Assembly: GCF_003026395.1 (NCBI RefSeq)
Contig: NZ_PYOO01000015.1
Location: forward strand, 1-64,000
From: Photobacterium iliopiscarium
GTDB taxonomy: Bacteria > Pseudomonadota > Gammaproteobacteria > Enterobacterales > Vibrionaceae
DNA: 64,000 nucleotides
Direction of reading: 5' to 3'
In this document: positions 20,982 to 30,304 of the stretch, piece after piece
How the letters are laid out: every line of letters starts with the position of its first letter
Numbering within the stretch: the stretch's first letter is position 1
Position numbers and translations under genes: made by a program
The notes under the pieces: generated by a model
The model's database searches: none
The model's input: the letters and a program-made list of their open reading frames with translations, nothing else
What the model was told of the DNA's origin: nothing

Positions 20982-22265
20982 TTATTGAGCGAGAATACGG
21001 GCTAAGGTTTTAACACCCATACCTGTTGCGCCTGCCGCCCACTGATCATTACCGCTCTTACGGTAAGTACCACTGGCATCAATATGCATCCAGCCTTGCT
21101 GATAATCATCAACAAAATATGACAAGAATGCCGCCGCAGTACTTGCTCCTGGCATAAAATCACCATTAGAGATATTGGCTAAATCAGCAAAATTTGAGGG
21201 TAACATTTTACGATGAATCTCAGCTAAAGGCAGTGGCCACATACCTTCACCTTCGTGTTCTGCCGCTGCTAATGCCTGACGAGATAAGATAGGATCGAAA
21301 CTCAATAATGCATGGTAGTCATTACCTAACGCCATTTTTGCAGAGCCTGTTAATGTCGCACAATCAATGATCAACTCAGGATGTTGGCTATTGGCATACA
21401 TCAGACCATCAGCTAGCACTAATCGTCCTTCAGCATCAGTATTTAACACTTCAACGGTTTTACCATTTTTATATTTAATGATATCGCCTAATTTTAATGC
21501 ACGGCCTGAAATCATATTTTCAGCACAGCATAGAACTAATTTAATCCGCTTATTAAGTCCACGCGCCATTGCCAATGCTAAACCACCCGTAGCTAATGCT
21601 GCGCCACCCATATCGGCTTTCATTGTTGCCATTCCCGCAGAAGGCTTAATGCTATAGCCGCCGGAATCAAAAGTAATACCTTTACCAACAATACAAGCAA
21701 AAACAGGCGCATCAGCATCGCCAGTAGGATTGTAATCTAAACGTAGCATCGCTGGACGGTGATCTGAACCACGACCGACAGCATGAATGCCATTCCAGCC
21801 TTCATCCAATAGATCATTACCTTTAGTGATTTTATACGTCACATATTCAGGTGCTAATGACTTAATAAACTCAGCAGCGCGGGCTGCAAGTTGTGAAGGC
21901 GCAACCACATCAGCAGGTTGATTGATAATATCACACACCCAATGAATGGTTTTAATGCGTGCTTGTAGCTCAGCCTCATCGGCGTCATTCAACGCTTCCC
22001 AAGTCACATTATTATCAACTTTAGGATTACGGTAACCTTGTAAGAATGCCCAAATCGCAGCGAGATCCCACTCAGATCCAGTCAGGGTAACCTGCTTAAT
22101 GCCTTGTGAATCTAAACGACGGCCTGCACGTTGAATATCACCTAACATATCGCTCGCAGTGACATGAATGATGGTTCCTTCGGCATTAAAACTCACTAGC
22201 GCATTTGCACCCCAGTGACTATCCGCAACGTGATGAGAAAGAAATACTGACATCATGGTAGACAT
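20982..22265 (-). CDS. pepB: Peptidase B (M17 aminopeptidase), upstream copy
   Basis: This 427-residue M17 aminopeptidase is closer to E. coli PepB than its neighbour ([53 protein letters not shown]). All metal ligands and the catalytic lysine/arginine motifs are present. I start it at the ATG at 22265, which has AAGGAG 7 nt upstream. The longer open frame, 13 codons more, lacks support. It sits just downstream of iscX, the position of pepB in E. coli, so this is probably the ancestral copy and the other is the duplicate. Confidence 0.95.
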   Translation of the reverse strand: MSTMMSVFLSHHVADSHWGANALVSFNAEGTIIHVTASDMLGDIQRAGRRLDSQGIKQVTLTGSEWDLAAIWAFLQGYRNPKVDNNVTWEALNDADEAELQARIKTIHWVCDIINQPADVVAPSQLAARAAEFIKSLAPEYVTYKITKGNDLLDEGWNGIHAVGRGSDHRPAMLRLDYNPTGDADAPVFACIVGKGITFDSGGYSIKPSAGMATMKADMGGAALATGGLALAMARGLNKRIKLVLCCAENMISGRALKLGDIIKYKNGKTVEVLNTDAEGRLVLADGLMYANSQHPELIIDCATLTGSAKMALGNDYHALLSFDPILSRQALAAAEHEGEGMWPLPLAEIHRKMLPSNFADLANISNGDFMPGASTAAAFLSYFVDDYQQGWMHIDASGTYRKSGNDQWAAGATGMGVKTLARILAQ

Positions 22266-22413
22266 TGATAAACTCCTTGATAAATACCACACAGTCAAAG
22301 CCATTAAATAAAGCTGATTACTGCGTCATTGTTATACTATTTTTTATAACTAATAAGACTATGCCCATCACCCTTGCGAGGCAACAATAAAACAGGCTTT
22401 TTGGTGGTTGCCA

Positions 22414-22611
22414 TTATTGTTCATCAATCCAGCACATTTGCACTGCTTCTAAAATTTTCTCATTACAGTGATCGATTTCATCGTCAAATTCATCCAGAGC
22501 GATGATCCAATCTCTTAGATCGGTAAACCGCACTTGGGTTGGATCAACTGTCGGATATAGTTCAATCAATTCAATGGCAATATCACGTGAATCAATCCAT
22601 TGTAAACTCAT
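22414..22611 (-). CDS. iscX: IscX, Fe-S assembly adaptor
   Basis: This 65-residue acidic protein binds IscS and iron and modulates cluster assembly. The sequence follows E. coli IscX closely: LQWIDSRDIAIELIELYP, VRFTDLRDWIIALDEFDD and NEKILEAVQMCWIDE. Length matches. It is the last gene of the isc cluster, but 126 nt and a terminator-like hairpin separate it from fdx, so it may be expressed at a lower or different level. Confidence 0.95.
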   Translation of the reverse strand: MSLQWIDSRDIAIELIELYPTVDPTQVRFTDLRDWIIALDEFDDEIDHCNEKILEAVQMCWIDEQ

Positions 22612-22693
22612 AATAAATCCTCACTTTTTGAATAGAAAATAACAACCTAATCTAACCGTAACGCTGTAAGTCGCGATCCCTCTAATCAACAGG

Positions 22694-22724
22694 TAAAAAA
22701 ATAGGCCACCATCATGGCGACCTA
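22694..22724 (-). terminator. Terminator between fdx and iscX
   Basis: On the minus strand TAGGTCGCCAT and ATGGTGGCCTA pair over all 11 positions if two G-U pairs are allowed, then run into seven T. It lies 13 nt past the fdx stop. Confidence 0.8.
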
Positions 22725-22737
22725 TCTTAATAGTTAA

Positions 22738-23076
22738 TTATTGGGCTTCGGAAGCAAGATTGACGGTATAACGTGGAATATCGACCACTAAGTCTTCATC
22801 GGCAACTCGAGCCTGACAACTTAAACGAGATTCTGGTTCAAGTCCCCATGCTTTATCTAGCATGTCATCTTCAAGTTCATCACTCTCTTTTAGAGAATCA
22901 AACCCTTCACGAACGACAACATGGCAGGTAGTACACGCACAAGATTTTTCACACGCATGCTCAATTTCAATACCATTGCGCAATGCAACATCTAGGATAG
23001 TTTCGCCAGCTTGCGCTTCTAAAATTGCGCCTTCTGGACAATGTTCTTCATTAGGTAAAATTATAATCTTAGGCAT
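22738..23076 (-). CDS. fdx: [2Fe-2S] ferredoxin of the isc operon
   Basis: This 112-residue adrenodoxin-type ferredoxin supplies electrons for cluster assembly on IscU. The cluster cysteines are visible in CEKSCACTTC and, later, in LSCQARV. The acidic segment ESDELEDDMLDKAWGLE, near the interaction surface for IscS and reductases, is conserved. The length is as in E. coli. It starts 2 nt after hscA, so translation is tightly linked. Confidence 0.97.
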   Translation of the reverse strand: MPKIIILPNEEHCPEGAILEAQAGETILDVALRNGIEIEHACEKSCACTTCHVVVREGFDSLKESDELEDDMLDKAWGLEPESRLSCQARVADEDLVVDIPRYTVNLASEAQ

Positions 23077-23078
23077 GC

Positions 23079-24932
23079 CTAAACCTCATCAATAGACTGA
23101 CCAGCTAACGCTCGACGAATAGATTGATCCATTCGACGTGACGCAAATTCTTGGCTGGCCTTATCAGTTTTCTTAATACCTGCTTCAATGGTACGAGCGT
23201 CGCCACTCTGACGTAATTGAACCAGTTCCATCATTACAGTTTCTAATTCTTCGCGTTCTTGAGCCGTTAACAAGGTTTCGCCATCTGTTGCCAGCGCAGC
23301 TATCAATCCTTCAAGTACACGATCGGCTTCTACTTGTTGTTCCGCTAATGCACGTGCATCTTTGTCATCTTGAGCAAATGTCATTGAATCGCGTAGCATA
23401 GTTGCAATTTCATCATCAGAAAGACCATAAGATGGCTTCACTTGAATCGATGATTGCACACCGCTGCTTTTTTCCATTGCCATTACCGATAATAAGCCAT
23501 CAGCATCAACTTGGTACGTCACACGAATATGTGCAGCTCCAGCGGCCATTGGTGGAATACCACGTAAAGTAAAGCGGGCGAGTGAACGGCAATCGCTCAC
23601 CATCTCACGCTCACCTTGAACGATATGAACAGACATTGCTGTTTGACCATCTTTAAACGTAGTAAATTCTTGGGCGCGAGCAACTGGCAGCGTGGTATTA
23701 CGAGGAATGATTTTTTCAATCATGCCCCCCATGGTTTCAATGCCTAATGACAATGGAATCACATCTAATAACAACATATCTGCATCGGGTTTATTACCCA
23801 CCAGAATATCAGCTTGAATAGCCGCACCGATGGCGACCACTTGATCAGGATCGATAGAAGTTAATGGTGTTTTACCAAAGAAGCTTCCCACCAATTCACG
23901 GACTAACGGGACGCGAGTTGAGCCGCCAACCATGACGGTTTCAATTACATCATCAATAGTAATATCTGCATCTTTTAATGCACGACGACAAGCAAATAAG
24001 GTTTTCTTTATTAATGGCGTAACTAACCCATTGAATTGGTCTCGTGTGATTTCACCCTGCCAACCTAATACATTCATTGTCACGCTATCAGCATCACTCA
24101 ATGTCACTTTTGCTTGTTGAGCAGCATCTTGTAATTCACGGCGTTGTTGTGGAGTTAGTGTCTCGATTAATTCCGCTTGAAGTAAGACCCAGTCAGCAAT
24201 CAGCTGATCAAGATCATCACCGCCTAATGCAGAATCACCACCTGTCGCAAGAACTTCAAATACGCCTTTAGATAGACGTAAAATCGAGATATCAAACGTA
24301 CCACCACCAAGATCATACACCGCTATCACGCCTTCTTGGCCTGAATCGAGGCCATACGCAATCGCAGCTGCTGTTGGTTCATTAAGTAAGCGCAAAACAT
24401 TTAGATTAGCTAACTTAGCGGCATCTTTTGTGCCAGCACGCTGCGCATCATCAAAATAAGCAGGAACGGTAATCACCACGCCTTCAAGATCGCCACCTAA
24501 ACTTTCTACTGCACGCTGACTTAATGATTTTAAAATTTCAGCGGATACCTGCACAGGGTTCATCGTTCCCTGGCGAGTCACTAGCTGTGGTAAGCCATTT
24601 TCTGATGCGGTAAATTGATAAGGCAATTGTGGGTAACGTTGCTCAATATCAACCAATGATCGTCCCATCAGACGTTTTACCGATAGGATAGTATTAACAG
24701 GATCACGTTGTGCATAAGCACGTGCGGCATCACCTGTCACAACATGCTTTTCAGCATAATGCACCACTGAGGGTAAAATTGAACGCCCTTCAGCATCTTT
24801 CAATGTTTCTGCAACACCACTACGCACGGTTGCAACTAATGAATTTGTCGTCCCTAAATCAATGCCGACCGCTAATTTTTGTTGATGCGGTGCTGCGCTT
24901 TGACCGGGCTCGGAAATCTGTAAAAATGCCAT
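23079..24932 (-). CDS. hscA: Fe-S assembly chaperone HscA
   Basis: This 617-residue Hsp70 family chaperone helps transfer clusters from IscU to apo-proteins. The ATPase domain shows [29 protein letters not shown] and [13 protein letters not shown]. The substrate-binding domain follows from about residue 395, and a helical lid closes the C-terminus. HscA differs from DnaK by the N-terminal extension ([17 protein letters not shown]), also seen here. It recognises the LPPVK loop of IscU, which is present in this operon's IscU. It is flanked by hscB and fdx. Confidence 0.98.
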   Translation of the reverse strand: MAFLQISEPGQSAAPHQQKLAVGIDLGTTNSLVATVRSGVAETLKDAEGRSILPSVVHYAEKHVVTGDAARAYAQRDPVNTILSVKRLMGRSLVDIEQRYPQLPYQFTASENGLPQLVTRQGTMNPVQVSAEILKSLSQRAVESLGGDLEGVVITVPAYFDDAQRAGTKDAAKLANLNVLRLLNEPTAAAIAYGLDSGQEGVIAVYDLGGGTFDISILRLSKGVFEVLATGGDSALGGDDLDQLIADWVLLQAELIETLTPQQRRELQDAAQQAKVTLSDADSVTMNVLGWQGEITRDQFNGLVTPLIKKTLFACRRALKDADITIDDVIETVMVGGSTRVPLVRELVGSFFGKTPLTSIDPDQVVAIGAAIQADILVGNKPDADMLLLDVIPLSLGIETMGGMIEKIIPRNTTLPVARAQEFTTFKDGQTAMSVHIVQGEREMVSDCRSLARFTLRGIPPMAAGAAHIRVTYQVDADGLLSVMAMEKSSGVQSSIQVKPSYGLSDDEIATMLRDSMTFAQDDKDARALAEQQVEADRVLEGLIAALATDGETLLTAQEREELETVMMELVQLRQSGDARTIEAGIKKTDKASQEFASRRMDQSIRRALAGQSIDEV

Positions 24933-24964
24933 TATCGTTCCTGTCTAAATAACGCAAGTGCTGA

Positions 24965-25480
24965 TTAGTCGAATAATGATTCTTCAAGACGTTCGACTTC
25001 ATCACGCAACTTAACAATAAACTTTAACTTACGTACTGCATCCGCAGCTTCAACCCAATTTTCTTGGCTCAATAAATCGGCCAGTTTGTTCAACTGTGCC
25101 TTATACATCGTTGTAGCCTGTTGTTCAAAATCAAACAAAGCTGTTTCAGGATCAGCACAATCAGAAATAACTTCAAGCGCTTCACGCAGTTCCATTTGCT
25201 GCATCAAGAAATCCATATCTTGCAGCGTCTTTTGCTCACCACGAATATCTTCATCGCGTTCAGCAAGCATATATTCAGCACGAGAAACAGGATTCTTTAA
25301 TGTTTGAAAGGCGTCGTTAATCTGAGCGGCTTTTTGTACCGACAATAATCGGTCACGCTCAGATGCAGTAGCAAAGTTATCAGGATGAAATCGACGTTGT
25401 AATTCGCGGAATTGTGTTGCTAATAAGCCGCCATCAACATCAAATTGAAACGGTAATCCAAATAATTCGAAATGATTCAT
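24965..25480 (-). CDS. hscB: Co-chaperone HscB
   Basis: This 171-residue J-domain protein delivers IscU to HscA and stimulates its ATPase. The J domain (about 1-72) holds the HPD motif in RRFHPDNFATASERD. The C-terminal helical bundle (about 85-171) carries the IscU-binding LMQQMELREAL and VRKLKFIVKLRDEVERLE. I chose the ATG at 25480, giving MNHFELFGLP as in Vibrio HscB. Two earlier in-frame starts add residues not seen in the family. No strong ribosome-binding site is seen, and a terminator-like hairpin lies directly upstream. Confidence 0.95.
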   Translation of the reverse strand: MNHFELFGLPFQFDVDGGLLATQFRELQRRFHPDNFATASERDRLLSVQKAAQINDAFQTLKNPVSRAEYMLAERDEDIRGEQKTLQDMDFLMQQMELREALEVISDCADPETALFDFEQQATTMYKAQLNKLADLLSQENWVEAADAVRKLKFIVKLRDEVERLEESLFD

Positions 25481-25493
25481 AATCGCAACCATA

Positions 25494-25549
25494 TATAAAA
25501 AATAAACCTGACAACTCACTCGCCATAATGGCGGCCAGCAGCCAGGTTT
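25494..25549 (-). terminator. Terminator-like hairpin between iscA and hscB
   Basis: On the minus strand AAACCTG and CAGGTTT enclose an inner CGCC/GGCG hairpin, and six T follow (ATTTTTT). It begins 20 nt past the iscA stop and ends only about 14 nt before the hscB ATG. It would reduce transcription into hscBA-fdx, or act as a processing site. Confidence 0.65.
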
Positions 25550-25568
25550 AATAAAACACTATGAGCAA

Positions 25569-25892
25569 TTATACGTTGAAGCTTTCACCACAACCGCATT
25601 CGCTTGACACGTTAGGGTTGTTAAACTGAAAACCTTCATTAAGGCCTTCTTTGGCAAAATCAAGCTCGGTACCATCAAGGTAAACCATACTTTTTGCATC
25701 AACGATAATTTTTACACCTTGTTCTTCAAAGACTTGATCCCCTTCGTCAAGATCATCGACGAACTCAAGGATATACGCCATACCCGAACACCCTGAAGTG
25801 CGAACCCCGAGGCGTAAACCAATGCCTTTGCCTCGGTTAGCTAAAAAAGTCGATACGCGACTAGCTGCCGCTTCAGTGATAGTAATGGCCAT
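25569..25892 (-). CDS. iscA: A-type Fe-S carrier IscA
   Basis: This 107-residue A-type carrier receives clusters from IscU and passes them to [4Fe-4S] targets. The three conserved cysteines are in TSGCSGMAY and the C-terminal ECGCGESF. Length matches E. coli IscA. It follows iscU by 17 nt and is the last gene before the internal hairpin, so iscRSUA form the proximal transcription unit. Confidence 0.97.
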   Translation of the reverse strand: MAITITEAAASRVSTFLANRGKGIGLRLGVRTSGCSGMAYILEFVDDLDEGDQVFEEQGVKIIVDAKSMVYLDGTELDFAKEGLNEGFQFNNPNVSSECGCGESFNV

Positions 25893-25909
25893 ACTTCAAA
25901 CCTCAGAAA

Positions 25910-26296
25910 TTATTTTTGTTCGTGTTTCTTTTTATAATCGCTAACTGCTGCTTTAATTGCATCTTCTGCAAGAATTGAACAGTGAACCTTAACCGGTGGT
26001 AACTCAAGCTCTTCTGCAATCGCAGAGTTCTTGATTGATGCTGCTTCGTCTAATGTTTTACCTTTCACCCATTCAGTGATCAGTGAACTTGATGCGATAG
26101 CAGAACCACAACCATATGTTTTAAACTTTGCATCTTCAATAATGCCATCTTCAGATACTTTAATCTGAAGCTTCATTACATCGCCACAGGCTGGTGCACC
26201 CACCATACCGCTACCAATGCTTTTATCGTCGTTGTCAAATGAACCCACGTTACGCGGATTTTCATAATGATCGATGACTTTTTCACTATATGCCAT
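25910..26296 (-). CDS. iscU: Fe-S scaffold protein IscU
   Basis: This 128-residue scaffold is where the [2Fe-2S] cluster is built. Conserved ligands are the cysteines and aspartate in GAPACGDVMKL, the cysteine in TYGCGSAIASS and the cysteine in KVHCSILAEDA. The HscA recognition loop LPPVK precedes the last cysteine. Length equals E. coli IscU. It lies between iscS and iscA with short gaps. Confidence 0.98.
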   Translation of the reverse strand: MAYSEKVIDHYENPRNVGSFDNDDKSIGSGMVGAPACGDVMKLQIKVSEDGIIEDAKFKTYGCGSAIASSSLITEWVKGKTLDEAASIKNSAIAEELELPPVKVHCSILAEDAIKAAVSDYKKKHEQK

Positions 26297-26329
26297 GATA
26301 AATTCCCTCGAATAATGTCTAACCGCAGA

Positions 26330-27544
26330 TTAGTGGTGTGCCCACTCAACTGTATTTAAATCAATGCCTTCTTTGAACATATCCCAAAGAGGTGACATTG
26401 CACGTAGCTTATCTACTGCTTGTTTAATTTGAACAACTGCATAATCAATTTCTTCAGCGGTAGTAAAACGACCAAAAGAGAAACGGATTGAACTATGTGC
26501 TAGTTCATCATTTAGGCCTAATGCACGCAGTACATATGATGGCTCTAAGCTCGCTGATGTACATGCAGAACCTGATGATACGGCAAGATCTTTCAATGCC
26601 ATAAGCAATGACTCGCCTTCAACAAACGCAAAACTAATGTTTAGGTTAGTTGGAATGCGGTGTTCCATATCACCATTGATTGACATCTCTTCGATGCCTT
26701 CAAGGCCTTTAAGTAGACGCTCACGCATATCAACAGCGTGTTGGTAATCTTGTGCCATCTCAAGCTTAGCAATACGGAATGCTTCACCCATACCCACAAT
26801 TTGGTGAGTCGGTAAAGTACCAGAACGGAAACCACGTTCATGGCCGCCACCGTGCATTTGTGCTTCAAGACGAATACGAGGCTTACGACGCACATACAGT
26901 GCACCAATACCTTTAGGACCGTAAATCTTATGCGCTGAGAATGAAATTAGATCGACTTTCGTTGTTTGTACATCAATCGGCAGTTTACCCGCTGATTGTG
27001 CTGCATCAACATGGAAAACAGTCTTATTTTCACGACAGATTTCGCCGATAGCTGCAATATCTTGAATAACACCAATTTCATTATTCACATGCATAATAGA
27101 AACCAGCACAGTATCTTCACGCATTGCGTCGCGTAGTTTAGCCAAATCAACAAGACCATTTGATTCAGGCTCAAGGTAAGTTACCTCATAACCTTCACGC
27201 TCTAATTGACGACATGGGTCAAGAACCGCTTTGTGCTCAGTTTTACACGTAATAACATGCTTGCCTTTCTTGTGATAGAAATGCGCAGCACCTTTAATGG
27301 CAAGGTTATCAGACTCAGTCGCACCTGATGTAAAGACAATTTCACGTGGATCAGCATTAACTAACTCGGCAATATACTCACGAGCAGCATCAACTGCTTC
27401 TTCAGCTTGCCAGCCATAACGATGTGAACGTGACGCTGGATTACCAAACGTACCATCCATAGTTAAACACTGAACCATTTTCTCAGCAACACGAGGATCT
27501 ACCGGGCAAGTTGCAGAGTAATCAAAATATATTGGCAGTTTCAT
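26330..27544 (-). CDS. iscS: Cysteine desulfurase IscS
   Basis: This 404-residue PLP enzyme takes sulfur from cysteine and passes it to IscU, tRNA-thiolating enzymes and others. The PLP lysine is in [12 protein letters not shown] (SAHK where E. coli has SGHK), and the persulfide cysteine is in [16 protein letters not shown]. The C-terminus [21 protein letters not shown] is typical. I start at the ATG at 27544 ([12 protein letters not shown]), with GGAGAAG upstream; the open frame extends 29 codons into the iscR end without homology. The iscR-iscS gap is about 31 nt, too short for a long regulatory leader between them. Confidence 0.98.
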   Translation of the reverse strand: MKLPIYFDYSATCPVDPRVAEKMVQCLTMDGTFGNPASRSHRYGWQAEEAVDAAREYIAELVNADPREIVFTSGATESDNLAIKGAAHFYHKKGKHVITCKTEHKAVLDPCRQLEREGYEVTYLEPESNGLVDLAKLRDAMREDTVLVSIMHVNNEIGVIQDIAAIGEICRENKTVFHVDAAQSAGKLPIDVQTTKVDLISFSAHKIYGPKGIGALYVRRKPRIRLEAQMHGGGHERGFRSGTLPTHQIVGMGEAFRIAKLEMAQDYQHAVDMRERLLKGLEGIEEMSINGDMEHRIPTNLNISFAFVEGESLLMALKDLAVSSGSACTSASLEPSYVLRALGLNDELAHSSIRFSFGRFTTAEEIDYAVVQIKQAVDKLRAMSPLWDMFKEGIDLNTVEWAHH

Positions 27545-27575
27545 TTTCTTCTCCGAAAACACGAACGTCTGGTCT

Positions 27576-28091
27576 CTAGGAGCGGACATCGACACCGATA
27601 GGGGCGCTGTCGTGTGATTTTTTATTTGCAAATGATGGCTGATTATTACTGCGTAGAATTACATCCTGACGATCAGCAATAACTTGTACATCATTATCCT
27701 TCATCAACTCACCAAGAGTGATGTTATTCAAAAATCCGCTGATACGATCACTTAAATCATGCCATAGAGTGTGAGTTAAACAGCGCACTCCGCCTTGGCA
27801 GCCGCCTTTCCCTTGGCACTTAGTTGCATCAACTGATTCATCAACCGCAGCGATAACCATACCGACAGCGATATTGCTAGCATCTTCACCCAAGCGATAA
27901 CCACCACCAGGACCACGAACACTTGTTACTAAGCCCGCTTTACGAAGACGCGAAAAGAGTTGTTCTAGGTAGGACAGTGAGATCCCTTGACGTTCTGAAA
28001 TATCAGCCAACGGTACTGGTCCATTATGTGAGTGCAATGCTACATCTAACATTGCAGTCACTGCATATCTTCCTTTTGAGGTCAACTTCAT
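27576..28091 (-). CDS. iscR: Fe-S cluster regulator IscR
   Basis: This 171-residue Rrf2-family regulator senses cluster status through its own [2Fe-2S] cluster and represses the isc operon. The winged helix is at about 1-75 ([21 protein letters not shown]). The cluster motif [16 protein letters not shown] supplies three cysteines and the histidine. I start at the ATG at 28091; the open frame runs on 20 codons into the promoter. A near-perfect type 1 IscR site lies upstream. The C-terminal tail is several residues longer than in E. coli. Confidence 0.97.
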   Translation of the reverse strand: MKLTSKGRYAVTAMLDVALHSHNGPVPLADISERQGISLSYLEQLFSRLRKAGLVTSVRGPGGGYRLGEDASNIAVGMVIAAVDESVDATKCQGKGGCQGGVRCLTHTLWHDLSDRISGFLNNITLGELMKDNDVQVIADRQDVILRSNNQPSFANKKSHDSAPIGVDVRS

Positions 28092-28102
28092 AACATGGCT
28101 AC

Positions 28103-28124
28103 CTACTTGAATGTATACAAGTAG
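28103..28124. repeat. Inverted repeat in the iscR leader
   Basis: CTACTTG (28103-28109) and CAAGTAG (28118-28124) form a 7-bp inverted repeat between the IscR site and the iscR start. It does not fit the type 2 IscR consensus I recall. It could be a second operator or a hairpin in the 5' leader. Confidence 0.4.
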
Positions 28125-28130
28125 TCTCTC

Positions 28131-28155
28131 ATACCCGACTAATTTGGTCAAGTAT
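28131..28155 (-). promoter_or_regulatory. Type 1 IscR binding site
   Basis: Read on the minus strand, these 25 bases match 24 of 25 positions of the type 1 IscR consensus (ATASYYGACTRWWWYAGTCRRSTAT), the sole deviation being C for T at position 10. It lies 40 nt upstream of the iscR ATG, where holo-IscR would repress its own operon. Confidence 0.85.
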
Positions 28156-28200
28156 TTAACCCACTAAAACAATGGGTCTTTCGCTAACTTGCGACCACGG

Positions 28201-28941
28201 TTATTTATTGTTCTTCTCTAAGGTTTCAATTGTCTTTTCTATTGATGATAAAATACCACGTAAAATATTTAACTCTTGTTGCTCAGGGCGAGCACGAGTA
28301 AACATACGGCGCAATTTTACCATCACCATACCGGGATGATTCTTATTGATAAACCGAGTTTGGGTGGTTACTTTTTCAAGATGTTCGTAAAACATTTCAA
28401 GCTCATTGGCGCGCGGATATTCATCCACAACTTGAGTTGATTGATGTTTAGTCGCATTAAGATACGCCATACGAACTTCATAAGTTATTGTTTGTACTGC
28501 CATCGCTAAATTTAATGAGCTATATTCAGGATTCGCCGGAATATAAACGTGGCAATGACATTTTTGTAATTCTTCATTGGTGAGGCCGATACGTTCACGA
28601 CCAAATAAAATGGCTACCGGATGTTGCTCTGATTCAGCAACCACTTTAATGCCATTTTCACGTGGATCTAATTGTGGCCATTCTAAAGTGCGAGAACGTG
28701 CACTTGAACCAACAACTAAACCGCAATCAGCAACGGCTTCATCTAATGTTTTTACAATTTTAGCGTTCTCAACTACATCTGCTGCACCTGCCGCTAAAGC
28801 AATTGTATGACTATCAATTTCGCACGCGGGATCAACAAGAACAAGGTTGGTTAACCCCATTACTTTCATTGCGCGAGCAGCTGAACCGATATTTCCAGGG
28901 TGTGACGTGCCGATGAGGACAACGCGAATTTTATCTAACAT
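28201..28941 (-). CDS. trmJ: tRNA (cytidine/uridine-2'-O-)-methyltransferase TrmJ
   Basis: This 246-residue SPOUT-family enzyme methylates the ribose of nucleotide 32 in several tRNAs. The N-terminal catalytic domain begins [23 protein letters not shown]-binding knot motifs [15 protein letters not shown] and [18 protein letters not shown] follow. The C-terminal helical segment (about 165-246) has the family's [19 protein letters not shown]. It lies just upstream of iscR and divergent from suhB, the order suhB-trmJ-iscR known from E. coli. Confidence 0.96.
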   Translation of the reverse strand: MLDKIRVVLIGTSHPGNIGSAARAMKVMGLTNLVLVDPACEIDSHTIALAAGAADVVENAKIVKTLDEAVADCGLVVGSSARSRTLEWPQLDPRENGIKVVAESEQHPVAILFGRERIGLTNEELQKCHCHVYIPANPEYSSLNLAMAVQTITYEVRMAYLNATKHQSTQVVDEYPRANELEMFYEHLEKVTTQTRFINKNHPGMVMVKLRRMFTRARPEQQELNILRGILSSIEKTIETLEKNNK

Positions 28942-29135
28942 GATGTCGCTATATTCCAGTCTAATTTAACGCTCAGAGATAGTAGCACAGCCATCACAAA
29001 AATGAAGAAAACATGTCTATTTGATGAACGTTATTACCTATTACTGCCATCAATAAATAAAATTACGCTATTTTCGTTTTTTCCAGATCCGCTAACGTCG
29101 AAAAAATAACCACTTCCTTTTTTTTATAGCTCTGT

Positions 29136-29141
29136 TATACT
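29136..29141 (+). promoter_or_regulatory. Probable suhB promoter -10
   Basis: TATACT in the context TGTTATACT lies 45 nt upstream of the suhB ATG. A TTCCTT 16 nt further upstream is a weak -35 candidate. Confidence 0.45.
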
Positions 29142-29185
29142 CGCCGCCGCTTTTTATGTTCTTTAACATCCGTTGGGAAAATCCT

Positions 29186-29986
29186 ATGCATCCGATGCTT
29201 AATATTGCCATTCGCGCTGTGCGAAAGGCTGGTGACCATGTCATTAAATCTCTAGAAAAACCTCAATCTATTGAGGTTGCTAATAAAGGTAATGATGTTG
29301 TTACCAATATCGATCTTGAAGCAGAAGCTATCATCATCGAGACAATCCGTAAATCTTACCCTGAGCACTGCATTCTTGCAGCTGAATCTGGTACGAAAGA
29401 AGGACGTGACAAAGAGTGTCAGTGGATTATTGACCCAGTGGATGGCACCATGAACTTTGTTCGCGGTTACCCTCACTATGCAATTTCTATCGCTCTACGT
29501 ATGCGTGGCCGTACAGAAGTTGCAGCAGTTTACGACCCAGCTCGTAACGAACTATTCACAGCTACTCGTGGTTCAGGCGCGCAACTTAATAGCCTACGTC
29601 TACGTGCATCACAACCTCGTGATCTAACAGGTACTGTTTTAGCAACTGGTCTTCCTTTTGCTGCTAAACAACACGCTGAAAGCTACCTAAAAATCCAAAA
29701 TGCTTTATTTGTAGAATGTGATGACATGCGTCAATCAGGTTGTACTGCATTGGATCTTTGTTACCTAGCTGCTGGCCGTGTTGATGGCGTGTTCAAACTA
29801 GGCCAAAAGCCTTGGGAACTTGCTGCTGGTGAATTAATCGCGCGTGAAGCTGGTGCTATCTGTGCTGACTTTACGGGTAACACTAACTACCTAGTTTCTG
29901 GCAACATTGTTGCTGGTAACGCACGTGTAGTTAAGCCAATGCTTGCTAAAATCCGTGAATTCGGTAGCGATGCTCTGGCTAAGTAA
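29186..29986 (+). CDS. suhB: SuhB, inositol monophosphatase-family protein
   Basis: This 266-residue protein belongs to the inositol monophosphatase family. E. coli SuhB is an IMPase and, independently of catalysis, part of the NusA-dependent rRNA antitermination complex. The ATG at 29186 gives MHPMLNIAIRAVRKAG, identical in style to E. coli. The core motif is DPVDGTMNF, keeping both aspartates. But the position of metal ligand Glu67 of E. coli is alanine (ILAAESG for IITEESG), and the WDxAAG motif reads PWELAAG, so Asp212 is glutamate. The usual FRRTG stretch is MRQSG. Phosphatase activity may be reduced or lost. It is monocistronic with its own terminator. Confidence 0.93.
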   Translation: MHPMLNIAIRAVRKAGDHVIKSLEKPQSIEVANKGNDVVTNIDLEAEAIIIETIRKSYPEHCILAAESGTKEGRDKECQWIIDPVDGTMNFVRGYPHYAISIALRMRGRTEVAAVYDPARNELFTATRGSGAQLNSLRLRASQPRDLTGTVLATGLPFAAKQHAESYLKIQNALFVECDDMRQSGCTALDLCYLAAGRVDGVFKLGQKPWELAAGELIAREAGAICADFTGNTNYLVSGNIVAGNARVVKPMLAKIREFGSDALAK

Positions 29987-30006
29987 TCTTTGATTACTAC
30001 TCGAAA

Positions 30007-30048
30007 ATAAAAACGCCCTGCTGATTTCCACCAGCAGGGCGTTTTTGT
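30007..30048 (+). terminator. Terminator of suhB
   Basis: AAAACGCCCTGCTG (30010-30023) and CAGCAGGGCGTTTT (30032-30045) form a perfect 14-bp stem followed by T. This is one of the strongest terminators in the window. Confidence 0.92.
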
Positions 30049-30243
30049 TTCTATCACTATCAACATCATCAACCTCTGTGTTATTTCGCCTTATTCCAAA
30101 ATACCCACACACTTTCTATTCGTGACTCTTTTCACCCCGATTCTTCATTCCCCCCTCTCTTTTATTTATAACTTCACGTAAAACGCAACGAAAAAATATA
30201 AAATTTAATCATGTAGTTACTACAATCATTATGCTTTCCACAT

Positions 30244-30270
30244 AAAAAAACGGAGCCAAAAGACTCCGTC
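30244..30270 (-). terminator. Terminator of the queA-tgt-yajC-secDF series
   Basis: ACGGAG and CTCCGT arms around AAAA (30250-30269) are followed on the minus strand by seven T, 35 nt past the secF stop. Confidence 0.85.
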
Positions 30271-30304
30271 TATTTATTTTTCACAATGCGTACATTATTT
30301 ACTG

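Larger units (their letters stand above)
29987..30304. other. Intergenic region between suhB and secF
   Basis: This 318-nt region separates convergent suhB and secF. It contains the suhB terminator (30007-30048) and the secF terminator (30244-30270), with AT-rich sequence between. No gene was recognised. Confidence 0.6.

Noticed and set aside
26330-27544. IscS with SAHK instead of SGHK and YSATCPVDP instead of YSATTPVDP as possible loss of function
   Set aside because: The PLP lysine, the persulfide cysteine loop and the rest of the enzyme are intact, so these look like neutral variations.
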